In this document: positions 8,879-16,387 of the stretch, piece by piece
How positions within the stretch are numbered: position 1 is the first letter of the stretch
How the letters are laid out: each line of letters begins with the position of its first letter
NCBI GenBank assembly: GCA_910589265.1
Contig: CAJUTQ010000081.1
Location: 7,131-71,130, forward strand
Source: an uncultured Lachnospiraceae bacterium
GTDB lineage: Bacteria > Bacillota > Clostridia > Lachnospirales > Lachnospiraceae
Reading direction: 5' to 3'
Length of the DNA stretch: 64,000 nt
Program-made: the position numbers and the translations under genes
The notes under the pieces: generated by a model
What the model was told of the DNA's origin: nothing
The model's input: only the letters and a program-made list of their open reading frames with translations
Database searches by the model: none

Positions 8879-9367
8879 ATGAGCCAAGGAAAGATACAAA
8901 TCTTTTGTGGACATGGTAAAGGCAAGACAACGGCAGCTTTAGGGCAGGCAGTGAGAGGGGCAAATGCGGGAAAAAGCATTATGATTATCCAGTTTCTAAA
9001 GGGAAAAATGCCGGAAAGCATAGAATTTTTAAAACGTATGGAACCAGAAATACAAGTGTTTTGTTTTGAGAAATTAGCAGAACCTTTTGAGAAGCTGACA
9101 AAGGAGCAGAAGGAGGAAGAGATACAGAATATAAAAAATGGTTTGAATTTTGCAAAAAAGGTTCTTTCAACTGGAGGCTGCGATCTTTTAATTCTTGACG
9201 AAGCCCTTGGGCTGTTGGATAAGGAGATTGTCAGCGTGGAAGAATTGCGCACTGTTGTTTTGGCAAAGTCAGAAGATATGGAGCTTATTTTAACAGGAAT
9301 TGAGCTGAAGGAAGAGCTTTTGTCCTTTGCTGACGAAGTTTATCAGATAACAAGGATAAAGCCATAA
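8879..9367 (+). CDS. Cob(I)yrinic acid a,c-diamide adenosyltransferase-like protein (CobO/BtuR family)
   Basis: A 162-residue P-loop protein beginning with the family signature GHGKGKTTAALGQAVRGA (Walker A, about residues 11-28) followed by IIQFLKG. A DLLILDEALG block in the middle matches the Walker B region of CobO/CobA adenosyltransferases, which transfer adenosyl from ATP to Co(I) corrinoids. It is slightly shorter than the about 175-200 residues usual for the family. No other cobalamin genes are nearby, so it may act in corrinoid salvage. Confidence 0.82.
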   Translation: MSQGKIQIFCGHGKGKTTAALGQAVRGANAGKSIMIIQFLKGKMPESIEFLKRMEPEIQVFCFEKLAEPFEKLTKEQKEEEIQNIKNGLNFAKKVLSTGGCDLLILDEALGLLDKEIVSVEELRTVVLAKSEDMELILTGIELKEELLSFADEVYQITRIKP

Positions 9368-9373
9368 AATTTG

Positions 9374-9402
9374 TTGACAGCTTTCTTGTAAGATGCTATT
9401 AT
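9374..9402 (+). promoter_or_regulatory. Sigma-A promoter for the lysine riboswitch leader
   Basis: TTGACA and TATTAT are separated by exactly 17 bases, about 20 bases upstream of the lysine riboswitch. This is one of the best promoters in the window. Confidence 0.8.
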
Positions 9403-9423
9403 CAAAAAAGATATAGAGAATAT

Positions 9424-9592
9424 TGATAGAGGTTGCGTTTTTCATAAGTACGTTTTTGGATGTGGCAGAAGCAGAAGAAAAGAATGGAAAGGGGACAACG
9501 CCGAAAAGGCATGGAATCTGCAGTCATGCTTTTGGGCATACAGTGAATAATTGTATGACTGTCATCTTTTTGGAAGATGGAGTGCTATCTGT
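9424..9592 (+). promoter_or_regulatory. Lysine riboswitch (L box)
   Basis: The conserved L-box blocks occur in order: GATAGAGGTTGCG, AAGTA, GGATGTGGCAGAAG, GAAAGGGGACAACGCCGAA, a TGCTTTTGGGCAT block, GACTGTCAT and GGAGTGCTATC. GATAG at 9425-9429 pairs with CTATC at 9585-9589 to close P1. The element binds lysine and represses in cis. A terminator follows at 9613-9645, so the output is premature termination before dapA. This matches the known use of L boxes ahead of lysine/DAP synthesis genes. Called by motif order; not folded computationally. Confidence 0.9.
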
Positions 9593-9612
9593 TAAATGAG
9601 TAATGTATTACG

Positions 9613-9645
9613 CAGAAGTCGGCCATCGGTTGGCTTCTTTTTTTA
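9613..9645 (+). terminator. Riboswitch expression-platform terminator
   Basis: GAAGTCGGCC pairs with GGTTGGCTTC (some G-U pairs) around a four-base loop and is followed by a run of eight or more T. It lies about 20 bases after the lysine riboswitch aptamer. Confidence 0.85.
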
Positions 9646-9646
9646 T

Positions 9647-9958
9647 ATCATAGGAAAGAATTTGTTACTGTGAAGCAATTAAGCATACGACTTTCCTATG
9701 ATAGAAAAATAGTATGGGCACTTGTGGGAAAGGTATTATGTCCTTAAGGCGGCCGCACTGGGCGCAGCAAAGCGCTCAAGCCTCTTATGAGTGAGGGGAT
9801 GGGGAGCTGATGTGGGCTTGCCTGCTTTGTTCTTCATGACAATAGAATCCTCCCAAAGGGCGGATTCTATTGTTTGCAAGGGTGCATAGGGAAATTTGTT
9901 GCTTACGCAGCATGGGCCCTACGGCGAGTAGGGGAAGATAGATTTTCCCTGCCCCATT
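9647..9958 (+). ncRNA. Candidate structured RNA of unknown family
   Basis: This GC-richer, non-coding stretch between the lysine leader terminator and the dapA promoter can form many helices. There is a 12-bp inverted pair at 9647-9658/9691-9702. A two-part closing stem joins ATGGGCA (9714-9720) and GGGAAA (9726-9731) with TTTCCC and TGCCCCAT (about 9944-9957). Local hairpins include GGCGC/GCGC near 9761-9775, a perfect 12-bp stem at 9839-9850/9862-9873 with CCCAAAGGG in its loop, GTTGC/GCAGC at 9898-9911, and CCCTAC/GTAGGG at 9917-9933. No long frame is open. It could be a 6S-type RNA, an extended leader or a new motif; SRP, RNase P and tmRNA hallmarks are absent. Confidence 0.5.
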
Positions 9959-9974
9959 TTCATTAGATTTTGTA

Positions 9975-10003
9975 TTGTTGCTTTTAAAGAAATTGGTTAT
10001 AAT
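9975..10003 (+). promoter_or_regulatory. Second promoter candidate for dapA
   Basis: TTGTTG and TATAAT are spaced by 17 bases, about 75 bases before dapA and downstream of the riboswitch terminator. If used, it would give dapA a lysine-insensitive transcript. Confidence 0.55.
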
Positions 10004-10077
10004 GGTTATAAGCCGCAGCATATTTTTTTGGAATGGAAGAATCCATAAAATGGAGCAGCGCAGAAACGAGGTAAAAC

Positions 10078-10968
10078 ATGAGTATTTTTACAGGGGCAGG
10101 AGTAGCGATTGTTACCCCCTTTCAAGAAAATGGAGAAGTAGATTTTCAAAAATTTGGAGAAAATATTGACTATCAAGTTGAGAATGGGACGGATGCAATC
10201 ATTGTATGTGGAACAACAGGTGAATCTTCAACTTTAACCCATGAAGAGCATATAGAGTGTATTCGTTTTACAGTGGAGAAAACGGGAGGAAGAATACCTG
10301 TCATTGGCGGTACGGGCTCCAACTGTACAGATACAGCTATTTATTTGTCCAAGGAGGCGGAGAAGGCAGGGGTAGACGGGCTTTTACTAGTGACTCCTTA
10401 CTATAATAAAGCGACCCAGAAAGGACTAGTGGAACATTTTACAATGATTGCCAAAGCAGTGAACACGCCCATCCTTTTGTACAATATACCTGGAAGGACT
10501 GGGGGAGTGAACATCTTGCCGGAGACGACTGCAAAACTGTGTAAAACTGTGGATCTCATTGTAGGGGTAAAGGAGGCAACAGGAGACATTTCCCAAGTTG
10601 CCAAACTCATGCATTTGGCCCAGGGAGAAATAGATGTGTATTCTGGAAATGATGATCAGACAGTGCCCATTCTTTCCCTTGGGGGAAAAGGAGTAATTTC
10701 CGTCTTATCGAATATTGCTCCAAGGCAGACCCATGATATGGTAGAAAAATATTTAAAGGGAGATGTAAAAGGCAGTAGAGATTTACAGCTAAAAGCCATC
10801 CCTCTCATTGAGGCTTTATTCTGTGAGGTAAATCCTATTCCAGTGAAAAAGGCAATGAGCCTTATGGGAATGGGAACAGGAGTTTTGAGAAGACCTTTGA
10901 CAGAAATGGAAGAACACCATGTAAAACAGCTAGAGCAGGCAATGAAAGACTTTGGATTGCAAAGATAA
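10078..10968 (+). CDS. dapA: 4-Hydroxy-tetrahydrodipicolinate synthase
   Basis: A 296-residue class I aldolase-type enzyme that condenses pyruvate with aspartate semialdehyde, the first step of the DAP/lysine branch. Visible residues: GTTGES at 45-50 (the Thr pair of the proton relay), Tyr135 in LLYNIPG and the Schiff-base Lys165 in GVKEATGD. Length is typical for DapA. It starts the dapA-dapB-fbp run. Upstream lie a lysine riboswitch and terminator, plus a second promoter candidate, so lysine repression is expected at least for the long transcript. It could be an N-acetylneuraminate-lyase relative, but the context makes DapA nearly certain. Confidence 0.96.
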   Translation: MSIFTGAGVAIVTPFQENGEVDFQKFGENIDYQVENGTDAIIVCGTTGESSTLTHEEHIECIRFTVEKTGGRIPVIGGTGSNCTDTAIYLSKEAEKAGVDGLLLVTPYYNKATQKGLVEHFTMIAKAVNTPILLYNIPGRTGGVNILPETTAKLCKTVDLIVGVKEATGDISQVAKLMHLAQGEIDVYSGNDDQTVPILSLGGKGVISVLSNIAPRQTHDMVEKYLKGDVKGSRDLQLKAIPLIEALFCEVNPIPVKKAMSLMGMGTGVLRRPLTEMEEHHVKQLEQAMKDFGLQR

Positions 10969-10997
10969 AAGAACAATGTAAATAAATGGAGGAAACC

Positions 10998-11771
10998 ATG
11001 GTAAAAGTAATTATGCACGGCTGTCTGGGGAAGATGGGGCAGACGATTACCAGGCTGATAGCAGAAGATGATGAAGTGGAAATAGCAGCAGGGGTAGATA
11101 TTGGAAAGGGGGAAGGATGTCCTTATCCAGTATTTACCTCTATGAAAGACTGTAATGTAGAGGCAGACGTAGTTATTGACTTTGCCTCGGCCAAGGGTGT
11201 GGATATGCTTTTGGAAACTTGTGTGTCAAGGAAGCTGCCTTGCGTTTTGTGTACGACAGGATTATCAAAAGAACAGCTTTTAAAAGTGGAGGAAGCCAGC
11301 AAAAAGACAGCCATATTAAAATCAGCCAACATGTCTCTTGGAGTTAATATGTTATGTAAGCTGATTCAAGATGCAGTGAAAACCCTTGTGCCTGCTGGAT
11401 TTGACATGGAAATTGTAGAAAAGCACCATAATCAAAAAATAGACGCCCCAAGCGGTACTGCCTTAGCCTTGGCAGACGCAATGAATGAGGTTCTTCATGG
11501 GGAATATGAATATTGTTATGATAGAAGTGCACAGAGAGAACCACGCTCCAAAAAGGAAATTGGCATTTTAGCAGTGAGGGGTGGAACCATCGTAGGGGAA
11601 CATGACGTCATTTTTGCAGGGACAGACGAGGTGGTAACTTTTTCCCATAAGGCTTATTCCAAAGCAATATTTGGAAAAGGAGCCATAGAAGCTGCAAAAT
11701 ATTTAAAAGGGAAACCGTCGGGACTTTACACAATGAGGGATGTAATGAAAGTGGAGGATGAACATGCATGA
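10998..11771 (+). CDS. dapB: 4-Hydroxy-tetrahydrodipicolinate reductase
   Basis: A 257-residue NAD(P)H-dependent reductase, the next step after DapA. The N-terminal Rossmann motif is GCLGKMGQTI (about 6-15). The catalytic segment EKHHNQKIDAPSGTA (about 139-153) holds the two His, the Lys and the substrate-binding SGTA. The start at 10998 is chosen because GGAGG lies six bases before it and the family begins MVKVIMHG; an ATG four codons earlier overlaps that site. It lies 29 bases after dapA and its 3' end overlaps fbp by 14 bases. Confidence 0.96.
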   Translation: MVKVIMHGCLGKMGQTITRLIAEDDEVEIAAGVDIGKGEGCPYPVFTSMKDCNVEADVVIDFASAKGVDMLLETCVSRKLPCVLCTTGLSKEQLLKVEEASKKTAILKSANMSLGVNMLCKLIQDAVKTLVPAGFDMEIVEKHHNQKIDAPSGTALALADAMNEVLHGEYEYCYDRSAQREPRSKKEIGILAVRGGTIVGEHDVIFAGTDEVVTFSHKAYSKAIFGKGAIEAAKYLKGKPSGLYTMRDVMKVEDEHA

Positions 11772-13725
11772 ATTAGAACTAAAGCTATTAAAAAGCATAG
11801 CAACCCGCTATCCTACCATAGCAGCGGCAGCTACGGAAATTATTAATTTGCAGTCGATTTTAAACTTGCCAAAAGGGACAGAACACTTTTTAACAGATGT
11901 ACATGGGGAATATGAGCAGTTTAATCATGTATTGAAAAACGGCTCTGGCTCCATTAGACGAAAAGTGGACGAAGAGTTTGGCAATACGTTGAGCAATAAG
12001 GACAAGCGCTCCCTGGCGATGCTTATTTATTATCCCCAGGAGAAACTGGACTTGGTGTTAAAAGAAGAGGACAATATTGAAGATTGGTATAAAATAACGT
12101 TGTACAGGCTTGTACAAATTACAAAAAGAGTTGCTTCAAAGTATACAAGGTCAAAGGTAAGAAAGGCCCTTCCAAAGGAGTTTGCCTATGTTATTGAGGA
12201 GCTAATTACAGAAAAGGCTGAGGTACAGGATAAGGAAGCCTACTATAATGAGATTATTCACACAATTATTCGAATTGATCGGGCAGAGGAGTTTATTGTC
12301 GCTTTAAGTAATTTAATCCAGCGTCTTGTCATCGATCATTTGCACATTGTGGGGGATATATTTGATAGAGGACCAGGCCCCCATATTATTTTAGATACCT
12401 TGATGAAGCATCATTCTGTGGATATTCAATGGGGAAACCATGATATTGTATGGATGGGGGCGGCAGCAGGGCAGCTTGCCTGCATAGCCAATGTTTTGCG
12501 TATGTCTGCAAAGTATGGAAACTTAGATACTTTAGAGGAAGGATATGGAATTAATTTAATTCCTCTTGCTAGTTTTGCCATGGAAGTATACAAGGACAGT
12601 ACATGCGATCGGTTTGCCATACATTATAACACAGATTATAATACGAAAGATTTAAACATGGATACCCTTATGCACAAAGCTATTTCTATTATTCAGTTTA
12701 AGCTGGAAGGACAGATCATTAAGAGAAATCCTGAGTTTGGAATGGATGATCGGCTTCTCCTTGACAAAATTGATTATGAGAAAAAGACAGTGCGCATAGG
12801 AGATAAGGAGTATGCCATGGGTGATGTGGACTTTCCAACTGTAGACAGGGAGGATCCTTACCGCTTAAGTCCTGAGGAGGAACATCTCATGGAGCGTCTA
12901 AGGCAGGCCTTTTTAAAATGTGAGAAGCTCCAAACCCATGTAAGATTTTTATTTTCCAAAGGGGGACTGTATAAAATATTTAATTCCAATTTACTCTATC
13001 ATGGCTGTATACCTATGGATGAACAAGGAAATTTTGAGAAGGTAAAAGTTTTTGGTAAACAGTATAGTGGGAAAGCTCTTTATGATGTTTTAGAAAATTA
13101 TGCAAGAAAAGGATACTATGATGTGGGGGACGGAAAGGAATACCAGAAGGGACAGGATATTCTTTGGTATATATGGGAGGGTCCTCATTCTCCAGTATTT
13201 GGAAAGGATAAGATGGCAACTTTTGAAAGATATTTGGTGCCAGACAAAGAAACTCATAAGGAAAAGAAAAACAGCTATTATACTTTGTACAACCAAGAAG
13301 AGGTGCTGGATAAGATTTTTAAAGAGTTTGGCCTCAATATAGAGAATTCCCATATTGTAAATGGACATGTGCCAGTGGAACAGAAAAAGGGAGAGTCTCC
13401 TATTAAAGGAGGAGGAAAGCTTTTCATCATTGACGGAGGCTTTTCAAAGGCATACCAGGGAAAAACAGGAATTGCCGGTTATACATTAGTATCCAATTCC
13501 CATGGACTGCGCCTTGTAGCCCATAAACCTTTTCAATCTGTAGAAGATGCAATTTTAAATGAGACAGACATTCATTCCGATTCTATGATTGTGGAGACAA
13601 AGCAGCAGCGTCTCAGTGTTGCAGATACAGACGGAGGAAAGGAAATTAAAGAAACGATCCATCAATTGGAAAAGCTGTTAAAGGCATATCAGGAAGGAAT
13701 TATAATAGAAAAGTTTGATGAGTAA
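11758..13725 (+). CDS. fbp: Fructose-1,6-bisphosphatase, class III
   Basis: A 655-residue metallophosphatase of the Firmicutes class III (Bacillus Fbp-type) family, which dephosphorylates fructose 1,6-bisphosphate in gluconeogenesis. It has calcineurin-like motifs: DVHGEYEQF (about 42-50), GDIFDRGP (about 198-205) and GNHD (about 225-228), with a large insert before the C-terminal His motif region (NSHIVNGHVP). Length matches the family (about 640-670). The start overlaps the end of dapB, so it is translationally coupled to lysine-branch genes, an unusual but not unknown neighbour. A bidirectional terminator follows. Confidence 0.95.
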   Translation: MNMHELELKLLKSIATRYPTIAAAATEIINLQSILNLPKGTEHFLTDVHGEYEQFNHVLKNGSGSIRRKVDEEFGNTLSNKDKRSLAMLIYYPQEKLDLVLKEEDNIEDWYKITLYRLVQITKRVASKYTRSKVRKALPKEFAYVIEELITEKAEVQDKEAYYNEIIHTIIRIDRAEEFIVALSNLIQRLVIDHLHIVGDIFDRGPGPHIILDTLMKHHSVDIQWGNHDIVWMGAAAGQLACIANVLRMSAKYGNLDTLEEGYGINLIPLASFAMEVYKDSTCDRFAIHYNTDYNTKDLNMDTLMHKAISIIQFKLEGQIIKRNPEFGMDDRLLLDKIDYEKKTVRIGDKEYAMGDVDFPTVDREDPYRLSPEEEHLMERLRQAFLKCEKLQTHVRFLFSKGGLYKIFNSNLLYHGCIPMDEQGNFEKVKVFGKQYSGKALYDVLENYARKGYYDVGDGKEYQKGQDILWYIWEGPHSPVFGKDKMATFERYLVPDKETHKEKKNSYYTLYNQEEVLDKIFKEFGLNIENSHIVNGHVPVEQKKGESPIKGGGKLFIIDGGFSKAYQGKTGIAGYTLVSNSHGLRLVAHKPFQSVEDAILNETDIHSDSMIVETKQQRLSVADTDGGKEIKETIHQLEKLLKAYQEGIIIEKFDE

Positions 13726-13750
13726 TGATGAAGCTTTTCTTGACGTAATG

Positions 13751-13800
13751 AAAAAGGCCTCAGATATTGCATTGTACTATATCAGAGGCCTATTTGTTTT
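13751..13800 (+). terminator. Terminator after fbp, possibly bidirectional
   Basis: AGGCCTCAGATAT pairs with ATATCAGAGGCCT with one mismatch, followed by TATTTGTTTT. An A run on the other side could also stop the convergent lipoprotein transcript. Confidence 0.8.
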
Positions 13801-13890
13801 GTAAAAAAGTTCCTATTCTTTAGGGCAATGAGGAACTAGGCGCCAGAAAGAACTTCCCTTTGTAGAGAATGGCGTAAACATACTTTTTCT

Positions 13891-14337
13891 TTATTGTACA
13901 GTAGTGCTGCCAGCAGAAGAGGAAGAGCTTGTACTCGTTGTATTGCCAAGGGAGTTTGTACCTTGAGATGTGCTGCCAGTACTATTATCCATTCCTGTAG
14001 TATTACCTGTTGTTGCATCATTAACCGTAGATTGGTTTGCATTGTTCATATCGTCTCCTATATTTTCCACCCCATCTACAATATCATCTCCTACATTTTC
14101 TGTACTGTCCATAACGTCATTGACAATATCATCTACAACTCCTCCATTGTTTTGATTTGTCCCATTTGTTATATTCCCGTCATTGGATGGTGTTGTATCG
14201 GTTGTATTGTTTGTCGTTCCCCCATTGGTAGATCCATTATCCATATCGTTATTATTATTTCTGGATCCACATCCTGCCATAAAGCAAAGGACGAGAGAGA
14301 GAAGACAGACAATGAAACGATTTTTTTTGTTTTTCAT
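13891..14337 (-). CDS. Asn/Thr/Ser-rich lipoprotein of unknown function
   Basis: A 148-residue protein with a basic start (MKNKKNRF), a hydrophobic stretch and the lipobox FMAGC near residue 20, so it should be lipid-anchored outside the membrane. The mature part is low complexity: runs of Asn, Thr, Gly and Ser flank a middle with repeated acidic units (DDIVNDV, GDDIVDGV, GDDMNN). No catalytic domain is visible. An upstream in-frame ATG exists, but AAAGGAG sits properly before MKNKK and the signal peptide begins there. It might be a surface spacer or cell-wall-associated protein; no function is proposed. Confidence 0.75.
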   Translation of the reverse strand: MKNKKNRFIVCLLSLVLCFMAGCGSRNNNNDMDNGSTNGGTTNNTTDTTPSNDGNITNGTNQNNGGVVDDIVNDVMDSTENVGDDIVDGVENIGDDMNNANQSTVNDATTGNTTGMDNSTGSTSQGTNSLGNTTSTSSSSSAGSTTVQ

Positions 14338-14493
14338 AATAATTTCTCCTTTTCTTTGCATAATAATATTGAGTGTTCCTATATCCATTATGCACTTTTT
14401 TCTTATTTTCTATGCAAAAAGAAGGATTCTCTTGCGAAAAAGTGAAAGCTTCCTGTAAAATAAAGAAAGAAAAAAAGAGAAAGAAGGGAAAAA

Positions 14494-15264
14494 ATGGAAT
14501 TTCGTCCATGCATTGACATACATAATGGTAAAGTGAAGCAAATTGTGGGGGGCAGTTTACTAGACAAAGGGGATCTGGCAAAGGAAAACTTTATTTCTTC
14601 CATGAATGCTGCCTACTATGCTTCTTTCTATGAAAGGAAGAAACTAAAAGGCGGCCATGTCATTATGCTAAATGGCAGGGAATCCATCTATTATGAAAAG
14701 ACGAAATGCCAGGCATTGGAGGCTTTAAGAGCTTATCCAAAAGGTTTGCAGGCAGGAGGAGGGATTCAAAGGGAAAATGCCGGGGAGTTTTTGGATGCTG
14801 GGGCTTCTCATGTTATTGTGACTTCTTACATATTTTCTGGGAGTGAGCTTCACTATGGGCATTTAGAGGATATGAAGAGGGAGGTTGGCAAGGAACAACT
14901 CGTTTTGGATTTAAGCTGTCGAAAAAAAGATGGACAATACTATATTGTAACGGATAGATGGAAAAATTTTACGAATATTATTCTCTCTCATCAACTTCTG
15001 AAAGAGTTGGATTCCTATTGTGATGAATATCTCATTCATGGAGTGGATGTGGAGGGGAAAAAGCAGGGAATGGAAGAGGAGCTAATTAAAATGTTAGGGG
15101 AACATAGGGGGAATTCTATTACTTATGCAGGGGGTGTTAGCAGCTATTCGGATATAACATTGCTAAAAAAACTGGGAAGAAACAAAATTCATGTAACGAT
15201 AGGAAGCGCCCTTGATCTATTTGGAGGGTCATTGGAAATGGATAAGGTTCTTTCTTGTATTTGA
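14494..15264 (+). CDS. HisA-like phosphoribosylformimino-AICAR-phosphate isomerase
   Basis: A 256-residue beta/alpha barrel resembling the HisA isomerase of histidine synthesis. The start FRPCIDIHNGKVKQIVGG includes the catalytic Asp8 position. QAGGGIQ and a late TYAGGVSS block are the phosphate-binding glycine motifs. The N-terminal wording is closer to the fungal/plant HIS6-type enzymes than to typical bacterial HisA. No other his genes are present in the window, so it is an orphan here. It overlaps no neighbour and has an SD (GAAGGG) nine bases upstream. Family is firm; the histidine role is inferred. Confidence 0.85.
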   Translation: MEFRPCIDIHNGKVKQIVGGSLLDKGDLAKENFISSMNAAYYASFYERKKLKGGHVIMLNGRESIYYEKTKCQALEALRAYPKGLQAGGGIQRENAGEFLDAGASHVIVTSYIFSGSELHYGHLEDMKREVGKEQLVLDLSCRKKDGQYYIVTDRWKNFTNIILSHQLLKELDSYCDEYLIHGVDVEGKKQGMEEELIKMLGEHRGNSITYAGGVSSYSDITLLKKLGRNKIHVTIGSALDLFGGSLEMDKVLSCI

Positions 15265-15291
15265 AAAGAGTTCGAGTAGAAATAGAAAAAA

Positions 15292-15445
15292 TGTCTTAGA
15301 TAAGGGTAAAGCCAAAGAAGAACTACAGGATATTTTAACTCCCCTGCAATTTGACATGACACAAAATAACAAAGCAGACTTTTCCTCAAAGGATAAATTC
15401 CTGTTTTCTTTTCATGAAGGATTAAAAGCTATTGACCAACAGTGA
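15292..15445 (+). pseudogene. Possible remnant of methionine sulfoxide reductase B
   Basis: A short open stretch after the hisA-like gene reads KEELQDILTPLQFDMTQNN and then a less similar piece ending in HEGL. MsrB proteins begin their catalytic domain with LTPxQYxVTQxNxTExPF and a Phe/Tyr-rich block ending in EEGIY. The resemblance stops there. The metal Cys pairs and the catalytic RCxN motif are absent because the frame ends at 15445. No start codon with a ribosome-binding site is seen. I read it as an eroded N-terminal scrap; chance similarity cannot be excluded. Confidence 0.35.
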
Positions 15446-15527
15446 AAAAGAAAAAGGGTGATTTTATCACGGAAAAACTTCTTACTTTTGCATATAGTAA
15501 GACTATCAGAAGTAAGGAGGATAATGT

Positions 15528-15764
15528 ATGGATAAAACAAAGAGGAAAAAGCGCAAGGCTTTTGTAGAGCAGGATATTTGTGTTTCCTGCGGTTCTTGCG
15601 TGAAAGTTTGTCCATTAGGGGCAATCCAGATTGTGAAAGGAATTATGGCCGAAGTAGATATGAATAAATGTGTTGGATGCGGAAAGTGTGCAAAGGAATG
15701 TCCTGCGTCTATTATTACCATTCAGGAAGTGGAGGAGGAGTATAATGAAAAAAAATTGGTATGA
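15528..15764 (+). CDS. Small 2[4Fe-4S] ferredoxin
   Basis: A 78-residue protein with two Cys clusters: CVSCGSCVKVCP (about 19-30) and CVGCGKCAKECP (about 48-59), the classic bacterial 2[4Fe-4S] ferredoxin pattern, with a basic N-terminal extension (KTKRKKRK). It should carry low-potential electrons. A strong SD (AAGGAGG) precedes it. The end overlaps the start of the membrane iron-sulfur protein by 20 bases, so the two are likely made together and may form one electron path. Confidence 0.9.
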   Translation: MDKTKRKKRKAFVEQDICVSCGSCVKVCPLGAIQIVKGIMAEVDMNKCVGCGKCAKECPASIITIQEVEEEYNEKKLV

Positions 15765-16320
15765 TTATCTTTGGATAGTATCCTTAAGCTATTTGATTTT
15801 AGGTTTTTTTAATATTTTATTTGCATGGCTTGGACTTTTTTGTTTTTTTATTCCTCTTCTTATTTCCATTATTAAGGGAAATAAAGGATATTGTAACCGG
15901 TACTGCGGAAGGGGACAGCTGTTTGGACTTTTGGGAGGTCGATTTGGACTTTCAAGAAGAAAAGACATACCTCATTGGATGAAAAGTAAATGGTTTCGCT
16001 ATGGATTTTTAATATTCTTTTTAATTATGTTTTTTCAAATGCTCTGGAATACCTATTTAGTATTTGCAGGGACAGATAATTTAAAACAGGCAGTAACCTT
16101 ATTGTGGACTTTTAAACTTCCATGGAATTGGGCTTATCGCGGAACATTTTTCCATCCTGGCATTGCTCAGTTTGCTTTTGGTTTTTATAGTGTTATGATG
16201 ACGTCTACTCTTCTTGGCTTTTTTACAATGGTTTTGTTCAAGCCTCGCAGCTGGTGTGTTTACTGTCCTATGGGAACTATGACTCAATTCATTTGTAAGG
16301 TGAGAAATGGAAAGGAATAA
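15745..16320 (+). CDS. Membrane protein with Cys motifs (NapH/RdxA-like, polyferredoxin type)
   Basis: A 191-residue protein with about four membrane segments (near 10-45, 88-110, 135-165). Two Cys clusters lie on the same side: CNRYCGRGQLFG (about 51-62) and CVYCPMGTMTQ near the C-terminus. CxxxC..G and CxxCPxGxxxQ are the membrane-side motifs of the NapH/NosR/CcoG group, which pass electrons across the membrane, but the soluble ferredoxin domain is missing. The gene just upstream supplies a separate ferredoxin. Start chosen at 15745 from GGAGGAG at good spacing. The partner enzyme is unknown. Confidence 0.75.
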   Translation: MKKNWYDYLWIVSLSYLILGFFNILFAWLGLFCFFIPLLISIIKGNKGYCNRYCGRGQLFGLLGGRFGLSRRKDIPHWMKSKWFRYGFLIFFLIMFFQMLWNTYLVFAGTDNLKQAVTLLWTFKLPWNWAYRGTFFHPGIAQFAFGFYSVMMTSTLLGFFTMVLFKPRSWCVYCPMGTMTQFICKVRNGKE

Positions 16321-16349
16321 TGTTTTAACCTCATCATAAGGGAAAGAGC

Positions 16350-16387
16350 GCCCGCTGATGTGTTTTATGAATCAGCGGGCCTTTTTC
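16350..16387 (+). terminator. Bidirectional terminator between convergent genes
   Basis: GCCCGCTGAT pairs with ATCAGCGGGC, followed by CTTTTTC. It lies between the membrane iron-sulfur gene and the convergent Crp/Fnr gene and touches the latter's stop codon. Confidence 0.9.

Noticed and set aside
9713..9958. SRP RNA, RNase P RNA or tmRNA in the structured element
   Set aside because: The hallmark conserved motifs of each (SRP tetraloop region, RNase P core, tmRNA ends) are absent.
13894..14445. Forward Cys/Ile-rich frames opposite the lipoprotein gene
   Set aside because: They mirror the Asn/Thr-rich lipoprotein on the minus strand, which has an SD, signal peptide and lipobox.
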